Shown here piece by piece: positions 1 through 7,526 of a stretch of DNA of 64,000 bases (its first letter is position 1; the number at the start of each line of letters is the position of its first letter). The notes below the pieces were generated by a model that did not search any database, had not been told where the DNA came from, and worked only from the letters and a program-made list of their open reading frames with translations. The DNA is from Streptomyces fungicidicus. GTDB taxonomy: Bacteria; Actinomycetota; Actinomycetes; Streptomycetales; Streptomycetaceae. The DNA is taken from positions 2,418,001 through 2,482,000 of the forward strand of contig NZ_CP023407.1 of the NCBI RefSeq assembly GCF_003665435.1, given 5' to 3'. The translations under genes and the position numbers were made by a program.

Positions 1-35
1 AAGTGCCGGGGGCTCACCCATGCCGCCGCCCCGGG

Positions 36-341
36 TCAGAACATGCCGTAGCCCGACGAGGTCGCTCCGGCCAGGAAGACGAGGGCCAGGAGCGTGTCGA
101 TGGCGCCCAGGACGAGGGCGACCAGGGCCGGTACCGGACGGGGGCCCGTCCAGGTGCGGCCCATGGCGAGCCAGCCGCAGACGATCGCCGCGGGACCGAG
201 GATGATCCCCAGCACGAAGAATCCGGCGACCGCGCAGATGACTCCGACGATTCCGAGCGTCGCGCGATCCTGCCCGGTCCGTGACCACGTCCGGCCACGT
301 GAGCGGGGGTGCCTGCGCGTACCGTGTCCGAAGCTCGCCAT
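36..341 (-). CDS. DUF4190-type small membrane protein
   Basis: The 101-residue product has a short Arg-rich N-terminus (about 1-27) and two hydrophobic helices (about 29-57 and 70-92) joined by a turn with a GRTW motif. This is the usual layout of DUF4190 proteins, whose function is unknown. Reading could begin at TTG 347, ATG 344 or ATG 341. I chose 341 because the AGGGAG ribosome-binding site lies about six bases before it and too close to the other two. The basic N-terminus would stay in the cytoplasm. The gene is monocistronic as far as the window shows; its downstream side is at the window edge. Assignment rests on hydropathy and family pattern only. Confidence 0.75.
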   Translation of the reverse strand: MASFGHGTRRHPRSRGRTWSRTGQDRATLGIVGVICAVAGFFVLGIILGPAAIVCGWLAMGRTWTGPRPVPALVALVLGAIDTLLALVFLAGATSSGYGMF

Positions 342-420
342 CATCAACTCCCTGAAGGGTTGGTTGACATGGCGGGTACCCCCGCTCCGGCGGTGAATTC
401 ACGCCGTACGAGGGGCGGGT

Positions 421-520
421 GAAGGCGCCGCGAGCACGCTGCCCCCCTCCAGCAGCGCGCCGCGGCCGCGTCCTCCATGCCCTGCGGAGGACTTGACCCA
501 CTGTGACCTGCGGCGCCTTC
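421..520. other. Branched inverted-repeat structure
   Basis: In the 240-base gap between the MFS gene and the DUF4190 gene, GAAGGCGCCGC (421-431) is perfectly complementary to 510-520. Two smaller hairpins lie inside: GCTGC/GCAGC (438-456), whose loop holds six cytosines, and GTCCTCC/GGAGGAC (470-492). The arrangement looks like a three-way junction. It could be a terminator complex behind the MFS gene or a small structured RNA. No coding potential is recognisable here. Confidence 0.35.
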
Positions 521-583
521 CGGAGGGGAGAGATCACCGCACCGGTTCACCCTGACGAGCGAACCCGGCCACAGAACGGTCCG

Positions 584-2203
584 TCAGATGTGGCCGACGC
601 CCGCGCCCGCCTCGGCGTTCGCACCGCGCTTGGTGAGGAACGCGACCAGCACCGCCACGGCGGCGACTCCGGCGGCGACCAGGGACGCCAGGCTCATGCC
701 GGAGATGAAGGTGTCGTGGGCGACATCGGTGATCTTCGCGGCGATCGCGGCGGGGGTGCCCTCGGCCACCGGCGCCACGCCGACCTGTACGGCCTCGGAG
801 GCCTGGCCCGCCTGTTCCGGGGTGAGCGGCGGGAGTCCGGCCTTGGCCCAGTTGCCCTCGAGGTCGCTGTCCACCTTGGAGGCCATCACGGCACCGAGCA
901 CGGCCGTACCGAGGCTGCCGCCGACCTGCATCGCGGCCTGCTGGAGACCGCCGGCGACGCCGGACAGCTCCAGCGGCGCGTTGCCCACGATGACCTCGGT
1001 GGCGCCGACCATGACGGGGGCGAGTCCGAAGCCGAGGAGGGCGAACCAGAGCGACATCACACCGCTGCCGGTGTCCGTCTCCAGCGTCGACATGCCGTAC
1101 ATGGCCAGTGCCGTGAACGCCATGCCGCCGGCCAGCGGGATGCGCGGACCGACCTTGGTGATCATCACGCCCGCGAGCGGGGAGCCGACGATCATCATGC
1201 CGGTGAGCGGGAGCAGGTGCAGACCGGCGTCGACCGGGCTCATGCCGTGCACGTTCTGCAGGTAGAAGGTGACGAAGAACAGCCCGCCCATGAACGCGAT
1301 GGCCATCAGGACCATCAGTACGACACCGGCGGACAGCGGCACGGAACGGAACAGTGCCAGCGGGATCAGCGGCTCCTTGACCTTCGTCTCCCAGACCGCG
1401 AAGGCCGCGAAGCCCGCGACCGAGGCGAAGACGAAGCCCCAGGTGCTGCCGGCGCCCCAGCCCCACTCCGGAGCCTTGATCAGGGCCCACACGAGGCAGA
1501 ACATGGCGCCGGAGAGCAGGGCGATGCCGAGCAGGTCGAAGGAGCGCGGGGCGTTCTTCGCGCGGTGGTCGAGCAGGATCCACGCGCCGAGGGCGACGGC
1601 TAGGACGCCGACCGGCACGTTGATGAAGAACACCGACTGCCAGCTGACGTGCTCGACGAGGACACCGCCGAGGATCGGGCCGCCCGCGGTGGAGGCGCCG
1701 ATGACCATGCCCCAGATGCCGATGGCCATGTTGAGCTTCTCGGCCGGGAACGTGGCCCGCAGCAGGCCGAGCGCGGCCGGCATCAGCAGGGCGCCGAACA
1801 GGCCCTGGAACACGCGGAAGATGATGACCAGGGCGATGCTGTCGGACAGACCGATGGCCCCCGAGGCGGCGGCGAAGCCGACGACGCCGATGAGGAAGGT
1901 CTGCCGGTGCCCGAAGCGGTCACCGAGCTTGCCCGCGGTGATCAGGGAGACGGCGAGGGCGAGGAAGTACGCGTTGGTGATCCACTGGACCTCGGCGAAG
2001 GTGGCCCCCAGGTCCTTCGCGATGGCCGGGTTCGCGATGGCCACGATGGTGCCGTCCAGGGCCACCATCATGACCCCGACCGCGACGGTGACGAGGGTGA
2101 ACCAGGGGTGCCCGCGAAGCCCCTTGCCCGGCGTCGTCCCCGACGCTCCGGGCGGCGTCGCGTCCCCCGGGCCCGCCTTGTCGATGGTGGTCTGACTAGT
2201 CAT
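584..2203 (-). CDS. DHA2-family MFS drug efflux transporter (14 TM)
   Basis: The 539-residue protein has fourteen predicted membrane helices, as in the EmrB/QacA (DHA2) branch of the major facilitator superfamily. Visible marks are the motif A-type loop GKLGDRFGHRQ after helix 2 and the motif C-like stretch GPILGGVL in helix 5. The N-terminal 35 residues are hydrophilic. Such proteins exchange protons for amphipathic drugs or dyes at the cytoplasmic membrane; the substrate cannot be read from sequence. It is transcribed divergently from a TetR gene, and a perfect inverted repeat sits inside its promoter spacer. Length is normal for the family. The -10-like hexamer lies seven bases from the ATG, so the mRNA may be leaderless. 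Confidence 0.9.
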   Translation of the reverse strand: MTSQTTIDKAGPGDATPPGASGTTPGKGLRGHPWFTLVTVAVGVMMVALDGTIVAIANPAIAKDLGATFAEVQWITNAYFLALAVSLITAGKLGDRFGHRQTFLIGVVGFAAASGAIGLSDSIALVIIFRVFQGLFGALLMPAALGLLRATFPAEKLNMAIGIWGMVIGASTAGGPILGGVLVEHVSWQSVFFINVPVGVLAVALGAWILLDHRAKNAPRSFDLLGIALLSGAMFCLVWALIKAPEWGWGAGSTWGFVFASVAGFAAFAVWETKVKEPLIPLALFRSVPLSAGVVLMVLMAIAFMGGLFFVTFYLQNVHGMSPVDAGLHLLPLTGMMIVGSPLAGVMITKVGPRIPLAGGMAFTALAMYGMSTLETDTGSGVMSLWFALLGFGLAPVMVGATEVIVGNAPLELSGVAGGLQQAAMQVGGSLGTAVLGAVMASKVDSDLEGNWAKAGLPPLTPEQAGQASEAVQVGVAPVAEGTPAAIAAKITDVAHDTFISGMSLASLVAAGVAAVAVLVAFLTKRGANAEAGAGVGHI

Positions 2204-2210
2204 GCGTTCG

Positions 2211-2240
2211 AGGCTAATGTCAGCGACTGACAGTTGACAA
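2211..2240 (-). promoter_or_regulatory. MFS promoter with TetR-type operator in the spacer
   Basis: On the minus strand, TTGTCA (2235-2240) and TAGCCT (2211-2216) are 18 bases apart. The spacer contains TGTCAG-CGA-CTGACA (2218-2232), a perfect 6+3+6 inverted repeat. A TetR dimer bound here would block the pump promoter. That is the standard arrangement, but it is inferred, not shown. Confidence 0.6.
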
Positions 2241-2315
2241 ACCAGTTCGCCGGCTGGTCACCGACACGACACACGCGTATAGCCTGATCTGGGGAAACAG
2301 TGCGAGGAGGGACAG

Positions 2316-2978
2316 ATGAAGACGGTCAGGACCGTCGTGGACGCGCTGCCGCGGCCGGGCCTGCGGGAGCTCAGGAAGCAGCGCACCAGGGACGCGCTGG
2401 TACGGGCCGCGCTGGAGCTGTTCGCCGCGCGCGGGTACGAGGGGACGACCGTCGACGACATCGCCGCGGCCGTCGACGTGTCACAGCGCACCTTCTTCCG
2501 CTACTTCGCGAGCAAGGAGGAGGTGGCGTTCTTCGTCCCCCGGCTCGCGGAGTCGCACGTCGTCGACGCCGTGCGCGAACGGCCGCGGGACGAGGCGCCG
2601 CTGGAGGCGCTGCGCCGGGCCGTGCTGGACAGCTGGGACGGCATCAACGAGGCCGTCGAGCAACTGGTCCCGCTGGAACTGCACATGCGCGTCTACCGGG
2701 TGATCGAGTCGACGCCCGCGCTGCTCGCCGCCCATCTGCGCCGGGCGACGGAGCTGGAGGAGGAGCTGGCGCGCATCGTCGCCGAGCGCGAGGGCGTCGA
2801 CGTGGACGCCGATCCCCGGCCCAGGATCCTGGTGGCCGCGTTCGGCGGGGTGGTCCGGGTGGCGGAGCGGCGCTGGTCCACCGGGGACGACTTCAGCGTG
2901 GCGGCGATGCGGGAGCTGATGAGGAGCTGCCTGGACCATATGGGTCCGGCCCTCGCGGGGAACTGGCGTACGGGGTGA
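2316..2978 (+). CDS. TetR-family transcriptional regulator
   Basis: The 220-residue protein has a TetR N-terminal helix-turn-helix at about residues 25-70, with the typical stretch TTVDDIAAAVDVSQRTFFRYF. The C-terminal ligand-binding part is all-helical and unclassifiable by eye. The ATG at 2316 has a strong AGGAGG six bases upstream. It is divergent from the DHA2 pump with a 112-base intergenic region holding a perfect palindrome, so it probably represses the pump and perhaps itself until a small molecule binds. Family assignment is secure; the ligand is unknown. Confidence 0.9.
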   Translation: MKTVRTVVDALPRPGLRELRKQRTRDALVRAALELFAARGYEGTTVDDIAAAVDVSQRTFFRYFASKEEVAFFVPRLAESHVVDAVRERPRDEAPLEALRRAVLDSWDGINEAVEQLVPLELHMRVYRVIESTPALLAAHLRRATELEEELARIVAEREGVDVDADPRPRILVAAFGGVVRVAERRWSTGDDFSVAAMRELMRSCLDHMGPALAGNWRTG

Positions 2979-3059
2979 TCCCCGAAGCGACACGACGAAA
3001 CGTGATCCCGGTCACTTGATTCACGCGAGACACTCCCGTTCTCCTAGTGTGTCCTTCCA

Positions 3060-4277
3060 GTGACTTCCTTCGACACCTCCCCGCAGCTGAACGTCTGGCG
3101 CGCGCTGCTCGCGCTCGCCGTCGTCTTCGTGATGCTGGCGACCACCGGCTGGACGGCGCTGCGGCACCAGCGCCACCCCGCTCCGCTGCAGGCATCGCTC
3201 AGTGCCTGGGAGCAGGGCCGGATAGCCGGTCACCGGCTGCCGGACCCCGAGTCGGCGCCCACGCGGCTGGCCCGGTTCTTCGCCTCACTCACCGAGGGGC
3301 AGCGCGCGAGCCTCGCCCACCGCTATCCGCTGGCCGTGGGCAACATGAACGGCGCGCCGGCCGAACTGCGGTACCGCGCCAACCGCGTCGCGCTGGGACA
3401 GGCCCGCGAGGTCGAACTCAAACGCGTGCACGACAAACGCCTCACGCCCTCGGGCCAGCGGCAGGCGGCGCTCAGGATGGACCGCTTCGAGGCGCTGATG
3501 CGTCCCGGGCGGCACATCCTCGCCTTCAACCCGTCGGGCTCCGGCCGGGTCGCCGAGGTCTTCGGCGACCTGCGCAGGGCCGAGCGGGTGTCGGTCGTCG
3601 TCCCCGGCGTCGACACCGACCTGCTCACCTTCCAGCGCACCCACCGCGCGTACTCGGCCCCCGTCGGCATGGCGAAGTCGCTGTACGCCGCCGAGCGCGA
3701 CGCCGCTCCCTCGACCCGTACCGCCGTGATCGCCTGGGCCGACTACACCGCGCCCAGCGGGCTCGGCATGGACGCGGCCACGGCGATGCGCGCCGAGGAC
3801 GGCGCCCAGCGGCTGGACGCGCTGGTGCGCGGACTGCCCGGCGTGGCGCCGGTCTCCCTGTTCTGCCACAGCTACGGCTCGGTGGTGTGCGGGATCGCCG
3901 CGCACACCCTGCCGGAGCGGGTGGCCGACATCGCGGTGGCCGGCAGCCCCGGCATGCGGGTCGAGAGGGCCGCCCAGCTGCGCACCACCGCCCGGGTGTG
4001 GGCGATGCGGGACGCCGACGACTGGATCCAGGACGTTCCCTACCTGGAGCTCGGCGGTCTGGGCCACGGGGCCGACCCGGTGGCGGCGGGCTTCGGGGCG
4101 CGGGTGCTGTCGGCGCGGGAGGCGAAGGGGCACGCCGGCTACTTCGAACCGGGCACCGAGAGTCTGCGGAACTTCGCCGAGATCGGTGTTGGCGCATACC
4201 GCGCGGTGTCGTGCGCGGACGAGGACGACGTCTGCCGGGCGGGTTTGTCCGGTACGACCACTACCGGACGCGCGTAG
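3060..4277 (+). CDS. Membrane-anchored alpha/beta hydrolase, DUF1023 type
   Basis: The 405-residue product has one N-terminal membrane helix (about 13-35) and an extracellular domain of the DUF1023 alpha/beta-hydrolase family common in actinobacteria. The nucleophile elbow reads FCHSYGSV, a variant of G-H-S-x-G with Cys in the first position. An Asp in the later DADDWIQDV segment and a His near the C-terminus (GHAGYF) would complete a triad. The start is GTG 3060. TAGTGT at 3045-3050 lies nine bases before it, which suggests a leaderless mRNA, and no good ribosome-binding site is present. Substrate unknown; DUF1023 members are usually annotated as esterases or lipases without direct proof. 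Confidence 0.8.
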   Translation: MTSFDTSPQLNVWRALLALAVVFVMLATTGWTALRHQRHPAPLQASLSAWEQGRIAGHRLPDPESAPTRLARFFASLTEGQRASLAHRYPLAVGNMNGAPAELRYRANRVALGQAREVELKRVHDKRLTPSGQRQAALRMDRFEALMRPGRHILAFNPSGSGRVAEVFGDLRRAERVSVVVPGVDTDLLTFQRTHRAYSAPVGMAKSLYAAERDAAPSTRTAVIAWADYTAPSGLGMDAATAMRAEDGAQRLDALVRGLPGVAPVSLFCHSYGSVVCGIAAHTLPERVADIAVAGSPGMRVERAAQLRTTARVWAMRDADDWIQDVPYLELGGLGHGADPVAAGFGARVLSAREAKGHAGYFEPGTESLRNFAEIGVGAYRAVSCADEDDVCRAGLSGTTTTGRA

Positions 4278-4334
4278 AGGCGGAGATACTGCGGTATGCG
4301 TGGGGAGGGGTTGAAGAAGCTCGTGCCGCATACG

Positions 4335-5192
4335 ATGAGCCGCATGGGTGACGTACTGGCTGGATTTCATGCCGCCTGGGAGTTCGAGTCCGACTCCGTG
4401 CTCATCCGTTACGAGCGGGGGATCCGGACACCGAAGCTGTTCCAGGCGCTAGGTGAGCGGCGGGTGCCGCTGGAGGCGATCGAGGGGGTCACCCTCACGC
4501 CCGGCAGGCGCGGGACGGTGGTGCTGCGGGCAGAGCTCCGGCCCGGAGCCGATCCGCTGCTGGAGGCTGCCGCCGGGCAGCTGAAGGAGAGCGGCGACCC
4601 CTACCGGCTGGTGCTGCCCGCCGAACGCGAGACGCTCGCCGAGTACTACGCCGACGAACTGCGCGCGCAGCTCACCGAGTCGGGGCCCGCCGAGCGCCAT
4701 CTGGTGGCCGCCCCCGAGGCGCCGCTGCAGTTCAAGGCGTACGACGGGAAGGCTTCCTTCGACGGTACGGCGGTGTCCTTCCGGTGGTTCTGGACGGGCG
4801 CGTCGTCGGCGAAGTGGAAGGCGGGCGACCAGCGGTTCCCGATGAGCGAGCTGAGCGGGGTGGAGTGGCGCTCCCCGGAGGTGTTCGAGGGGCATCTGCG
4901 GCTGCTGCGGCGGGACGCGGCGGGGCCTGCCGGCCAGGCCGACCAGGACCCGGCGGCGGTGGTCTTCGGGCTCGGGTACGGGCCCGTGCACGAGTCACTG
5001 CCGTTCGCGGCGGCGGTGCTGGCGGCGGTGCGCAACTGTGCGCCGGTGCCGGCGGTGTCCACGGCGCGTGCGCGCCGTGACCCCGCGGACATCGCGGACC
5101 GCATCCGGCATCTCGGGGAGCTGCACCAGGCGGGGCTGGTGACCGACGAGGAGTTCTCCTCGAAGAAGGCGGAGTTGCTGGCGGAGCTCTAG
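4335..5192 (+). CDS. DUF4429 protein with C-terminal SHOCT motif
   Basis: This soluble protein has about 285 residues and a duplicated DUF4429-type beta fold, each copy opening with a segment like FHAAWEFESDSVLIRY or FKAYDGKASFDGTAVSF. A SHOCT tail at about 250-285 (DIADRIRHLGELHQAGLVTD) follows. SHOCT tails are short helical pairs found at the ends of many bacterial proteins and thought to mediate oligomerisation; the function of DUF4429 is unknown. In-frame starts exist at 4296, 4335 and 4344. Homology begins at MGDVLAGF (4344), so the 4296 start is too long; none has a convincing ribosome-binding site. Confidence 0.8.
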   Translation: MSRMGDVLAGFHAAWEFESDSVLIRYERGIRTPKLFQALGERRVPLEAIEGVTLTPGRRGTVVLRAELRPGADPLLEAAAGQLKESGDPYRLVLPAERETLAEYYADELRAQLTESGPAERHLVAAPEAPLQFKAYDGKASFDGTAVSFRWFWTGASSAKWKAGDQRFPMSELSGVEWRSPEVFEGHLRLLRRDAAGPAGQADQDPAAVVFGLGYGPVHESLPFAAAVLAAVRNCAPVPAVSTARARRDPADIADRIRHLGELHQAGLVTDEEFSSKKAELLAEL

Positions 5193-5255
5193 CGTCCGCC
5201 GGGGGGCGGTCGGGTTGCGGCCCCGGGCCGTGCGTGGTTGGTCGCGCAGTTCCCC

Positions 5256-5272
5256 GCGCCCCTTCGGGGCGC
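5256..5272. terminator. Bidirectional terminator between convergent genes
   Basis: GCGCCCC-TTC-GGGGCGC forms a 7-bp stem with a tight loop, flanked by a wider GTCGCGC/GCGCGAC pair (5241-5278). It lies between the convergent DUF4429 and MerR genes. The surrounding sequence (GCGCAGTTCCCCGCGCCCC) is a terminator-associated repeat seen widely in Streptomyces. A degenerate copy lies near 16515-16555. Confidence 0.7.
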
Positions 5273-5293
5273 GCGACCTCTCCCGCCCCTGGG

Positions 5294-5764
5294 TCAGGCT
5301 GTCCTCTCCGAGGCCAGGGCGTTTCCGGCGTCCGCGTAGAAGCCGATCTTCCGGTCGAGCACGGCGAGGGTGTCCTGGAGTTCGGCGATCCGGGTCAGCA
5401 CGTCCGCGCGGGTCTGCTGGAGCAGTTCGAAACGCTCCGTGTAGGTGTGGTCGCCCGCGCGGACGAGTTCCGCGTACCGCACCATGTCCGCGACCGGCAT
5501 CCCGGTCAGGCGGAGCTTGCCGACGAGGGCGAGCCAGTCGAGGTCGCGGTTGGTGTAGCGCCGCTGCCCGGTGTGGGACCGGTCAATGTGCGGCATCAGC
5601 CCGATGCGCTCGTACCAGCGCAGGGTGTGCGCGGTCAGCCCGGTGAGGGCGACGACCTCGCTGATCGTGTACCTGTCCGCGCCGTCCGGCCGGCGGTTCC
5701 CCTGTGGTGGTCCGGCGCAGGTGTCGGCGCTGGTGTCCGTGGTCTCCGTCTCCGTCACCGTCAT
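5294..5764 (-). CDS. MerR-family transcriptional regulator
   Basis: The 156-residue protein has a MerR DNA-binding domain at about 32-100 (YTISEVVALTGLTAHTLRWY, then ERIGLMPHI) followed by a dimerisation coiled coil at about 110-140. No conserved cysteine cluster is present, so a metal or iron-sulphur sensing role is unlikely; an organic ligand or simple repression is more plausible. The first 30 residues are polar and poorly conserved. It is probably autoregulated, because its promoter has a 19-bp spacer filled by a palindrome. The -10 element ends six bases before the ATG, implying a leaderless mRNA. It is divergent from a GNAT acetyltransferase, a likely second target. Confidence 0.9.
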   Translation of the reverse strand: MTVTETETTDTSADTCAGPPQGNRRPDGADRYTISEVVALTGLTAHTLRWYERIGLMPHIDRSHTGQRRYTNRDLDWLALVGKLRLTGMPVADMVRYAELVRAGDHTYTERFELLQQTRADVLTRIAELQDTLAVLDRKIGFYADAGNALASERTA

Positions 5765-5770
5765 GTCCCC

Positions 5771-5801
5771 ACGCTAGAACGCTGGAGTGCACTCCAAGCA
5801 A
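5771..5801 (-). promoter_or_regulatory. MerR-type promoter: 19-bp spacer with palindrome
   Basis: On the minus strand, TTGCTT (5796-5801) and TAGCGT (5771-5776) are separated by 19 bases, two more than usual. TGGAGTGCACTCCA (5783-5796), a perfect 14-bp palindrome, fills most of the spacer. Overlong spacers that the regulator untwists are the hallmark of MerR-controlled promoters. The predicted start point coincides with the merR ATG. Confidence 0.7.
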
Positions 5802-5858
5802 GCGACGGGGGCGGGAATGGGCGGGACGCGGGGGCCGGTGGCTGATTAGCGTGAGGTC

Positions 5859-6329
5859 ATGACCTCTGTACGCCGTGCGGCGCCACAGGACGCGGAGGAA
5901 GTGCTGCGTCTGCGCCAGGTGATGATCGACTCGATGACCCTGTCCGACCCGTCCACCTCGTGGCACGCCGAGTCGCTGCCGGTGCTGCGCGGCAGGCTCG
6001 CCGAGCCGGACGGCACCTTCGCGGCGTTCGTCGTGGACCACCCCGACCGGCCGGGCGAGCTGGCGGCGCTGGTGGCCGGCACGCTCGACTACCGCATCGG
6101 CGGCGCCCGCAATCCGCACGGCACCGACGGCTACGTCTTCAGCGTCGCCACCGACCCGGACGCGCGCCGCCGGGGGTACGCGCGGGCGTGTGTGGAGGCG
6201 CTGCTGGAGTGGTTCCGCGAGCGGGGCGCCCGGCGGGTGCGCCTCACCGCGTCCGCGGAGGCCGAGCCGCTGTACGTCTCCCTGGGCTTCAGGGCCAAGC
6301 CGGACCCCTTGCTGGAGCTGACGCTCTGA
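5859..6329 (+). CDS. GNAT-family N-acetyltransferase
   Basis: This 156-residue protein has a complete GNAT fold. The acetyl-CoA-binding motif A reads VATDPDARRRGYARACVEAL at about 91-110, and a motif B-like segment near the end contains YVSLGFR. Such enzymes move an acetyl group from acetyl-CoA to an amine; the acceptor cannot be predicted. It is divergent from the MerR gene, so MerR may control it. TAGCGT at 5847-5852 lies six bases from the ATG, with a weak GAGG between, so it is leaderless or nearly so. The next gene follows 18 bases downstream on the same strand. Confidence 0.85.
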   Translation: MTSVRRAAPQDAEEVLRLRQVMIDSMTLSDPSTSWHAESLPVLRGRLAEPDGTFAAFVVDHPDRPGELAALVAGTLDYRIGGARNPHGTDGYVFSVATDPDARRRGYARACVEALLEWFRERGARRVRLTASAEAEPLYVSLGFRAKPDPLLELTL

Positions 6330-6347
6330 GCGCTTAGGCTCGACGGC

Positions 6348-7169
6348 ATGTCGCTGAAGAGCCTCGCGCTGATCGAGAACTGGCCGGTCCCCACCGCCGC
6401 GGCGGGTGTCGTCCGGGCGGACGGCACCGTGCCGGGCACCCACGGCCCCGCCGGCCTCCGCTTCCCGCTGGCCTCGGTCACCAAGCCGCTCGCGGCGTAC
6501 GCGGTGCTCGTGGCGTACGAGGAGGGCGCGATCGAGCTGGACGAGCCGGCCGGCCCGGAGGGCGCGACGGTCCGCCACCTGCTCGCGCACACCTCGGGCC
6601 TCGCCTTCGACGAGCACCGGGTGACCTCGGCGCCCGGCGAGCGCCGGCTGTACTCCAACGCCGGGTTCGAGCAGCTAGGCGACCATGTCGCGAAGGCGAC
6701 GGATATCCCGTTCGCGGAGTACCTGCGGCAGGCCGTCCTGGAGCCGCTGGGCATGACCGGAACCTCGCTGCAGGGCTCCCCCGCCAAGGACGGCGTCTCC
6801 ACCGTGGACGACCTGCTGCGGTTCGCCGCCGAGGTCCAGGCCCCCCGGCTCCTCGACCCGCGCACGGTCGCCGCGGCGATGACGGTGCAGTACCCCGGCA
6901 CCAAGGGCGTCCTGCCGGGCTACGGCCACCAGAACCCCAACGACTGGGGCCTCGGCTTCGAGATCCGGAACTCCAAGTCCCCGCACTGGACCGGCGCTTC
7001 GTCGTCTCCCCGCACCTTCGGCCACTTCGGCCAGTCGGGCACGTTCCTGTGGATCGACCCGGACGCGGGCGCGGCCTGCGTGGCCCTCGCCGACCGCGCC
7101 TTCGGGCCCTGGGCGGTCGAGGCATGGCCGCCGTTCACGGACGCGGTACTCGCGGAACTGCGCGGCTGA
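6348..7169 (+). CDS. Serine hydrolase, class C beta-lactamase/DD-peptidase fold
   Basis: The 273-residue protein has the three motifs of the beta-lactamase (Pfam family) fold: S43-V-T-K46, a YSN triad member in RRLYSNAGF (near residue 101), and HFGQSG in place of KTG near the C-terminus. There is no signal peptide, so it probably acts in the cytoplasm as an esterase, amidase or D-amino-acid peptidase, not as a true beta-lactamase. At 273 residues it is shorter than AmpC-type enzymes. TAGGCT (6335-6340) lies seven bases before the ATG, which suggests a leaderless transcript independent of the GNAT gene. Confidence 0.85.
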   Translation: MSLKSLALIENWPVPTAAAGVVRADGTVPGTHGPAGLRFPLASVTKPLAAYAVLVAYEEGAIELDEPAGPEGATVRHLLAHTSGLAFDEHRVTSAPGERRLYSNAGFEQLGDHVAKATDIPFAEYLRQAVLEPLGMTGTSLQGSPAKDGVSTVDDLLRFAAEVQAPRLLDPRTVAAAMTVQYPGTKGVLPGYGHQNPNDWGLGFEIRNSKSPHWTGASSSPRTFGHFGQSGTFLWIDPDAGAACVALADRAFGPWAVEAWPPFTDAVLAELRG

Positions 7170-7526
7170 GCCGGCCCCGGACGCCGACGGGAGCGCGGAA
7201 CCCACAGGAATCGGACTGACTCGAAAGCACCGGTTCCGCGAAGCCCCTGTGACGGTGATCTCGTTTACGAAGCGTATCCGGGGCATTTGACGGCACGTGT
7301 CACTTCTCTTTTGTGGCACGGGCGTTACGGCACGCCGGAACCTCTTGTGCAATCCGCGTAGACCGTTCAATCTTTCGGCTGGCGACAGGGAAAAGCAGCC
7401 ACAGCCCCACCGCAATTTGGCATGCACCTGACTTACGTCTGTCCGGAACCAGCCCGGCACAGGCGGTCGCTCCGTGCGCCCGCAAGGGTGCACCTCCCCC
7501 GCCCCACGTCGAGGAGGAACCCTCAG
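7170..7526 (+). other. Intergenic region upstream of the S8 protease
   Basis: The 357 bases hold no recognisable gene. A TTGACG hexamer at 7287-7292 could be a -35 element for the protease gene, but I find no convincing -10 at 17-18 bases. An in-frame ATG at 7422 would lengthen the protease by 35 residues with no ribosome-binding site and is rejected as the start. Confidence 0.5.

Noticed and set aside
3..298. Several overlapping open frames on both strands at the left edge
   Set aside because: They shadow the DUF4190 gene; composition is Arg/Ser/Pro-rich with no family pattern.
421..520. 6C RNA candidate
   Set aside because: Only one of the two loops has six cytosines; the known motif needs two C-rich hairpins.
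6348..7169. True beta-lactamase giving resistance
   Set aside because: No signal peptide, short length and a HFGQSG motif point to a cytoplasmic esterase or peptidase type.
7422..7526. 35-residue N-terminal extension of the S8 protease
   Set aside because: No ribosome-binding site at 7422, and the signal peptide begins properly at 7527 behind GAGGAGG.
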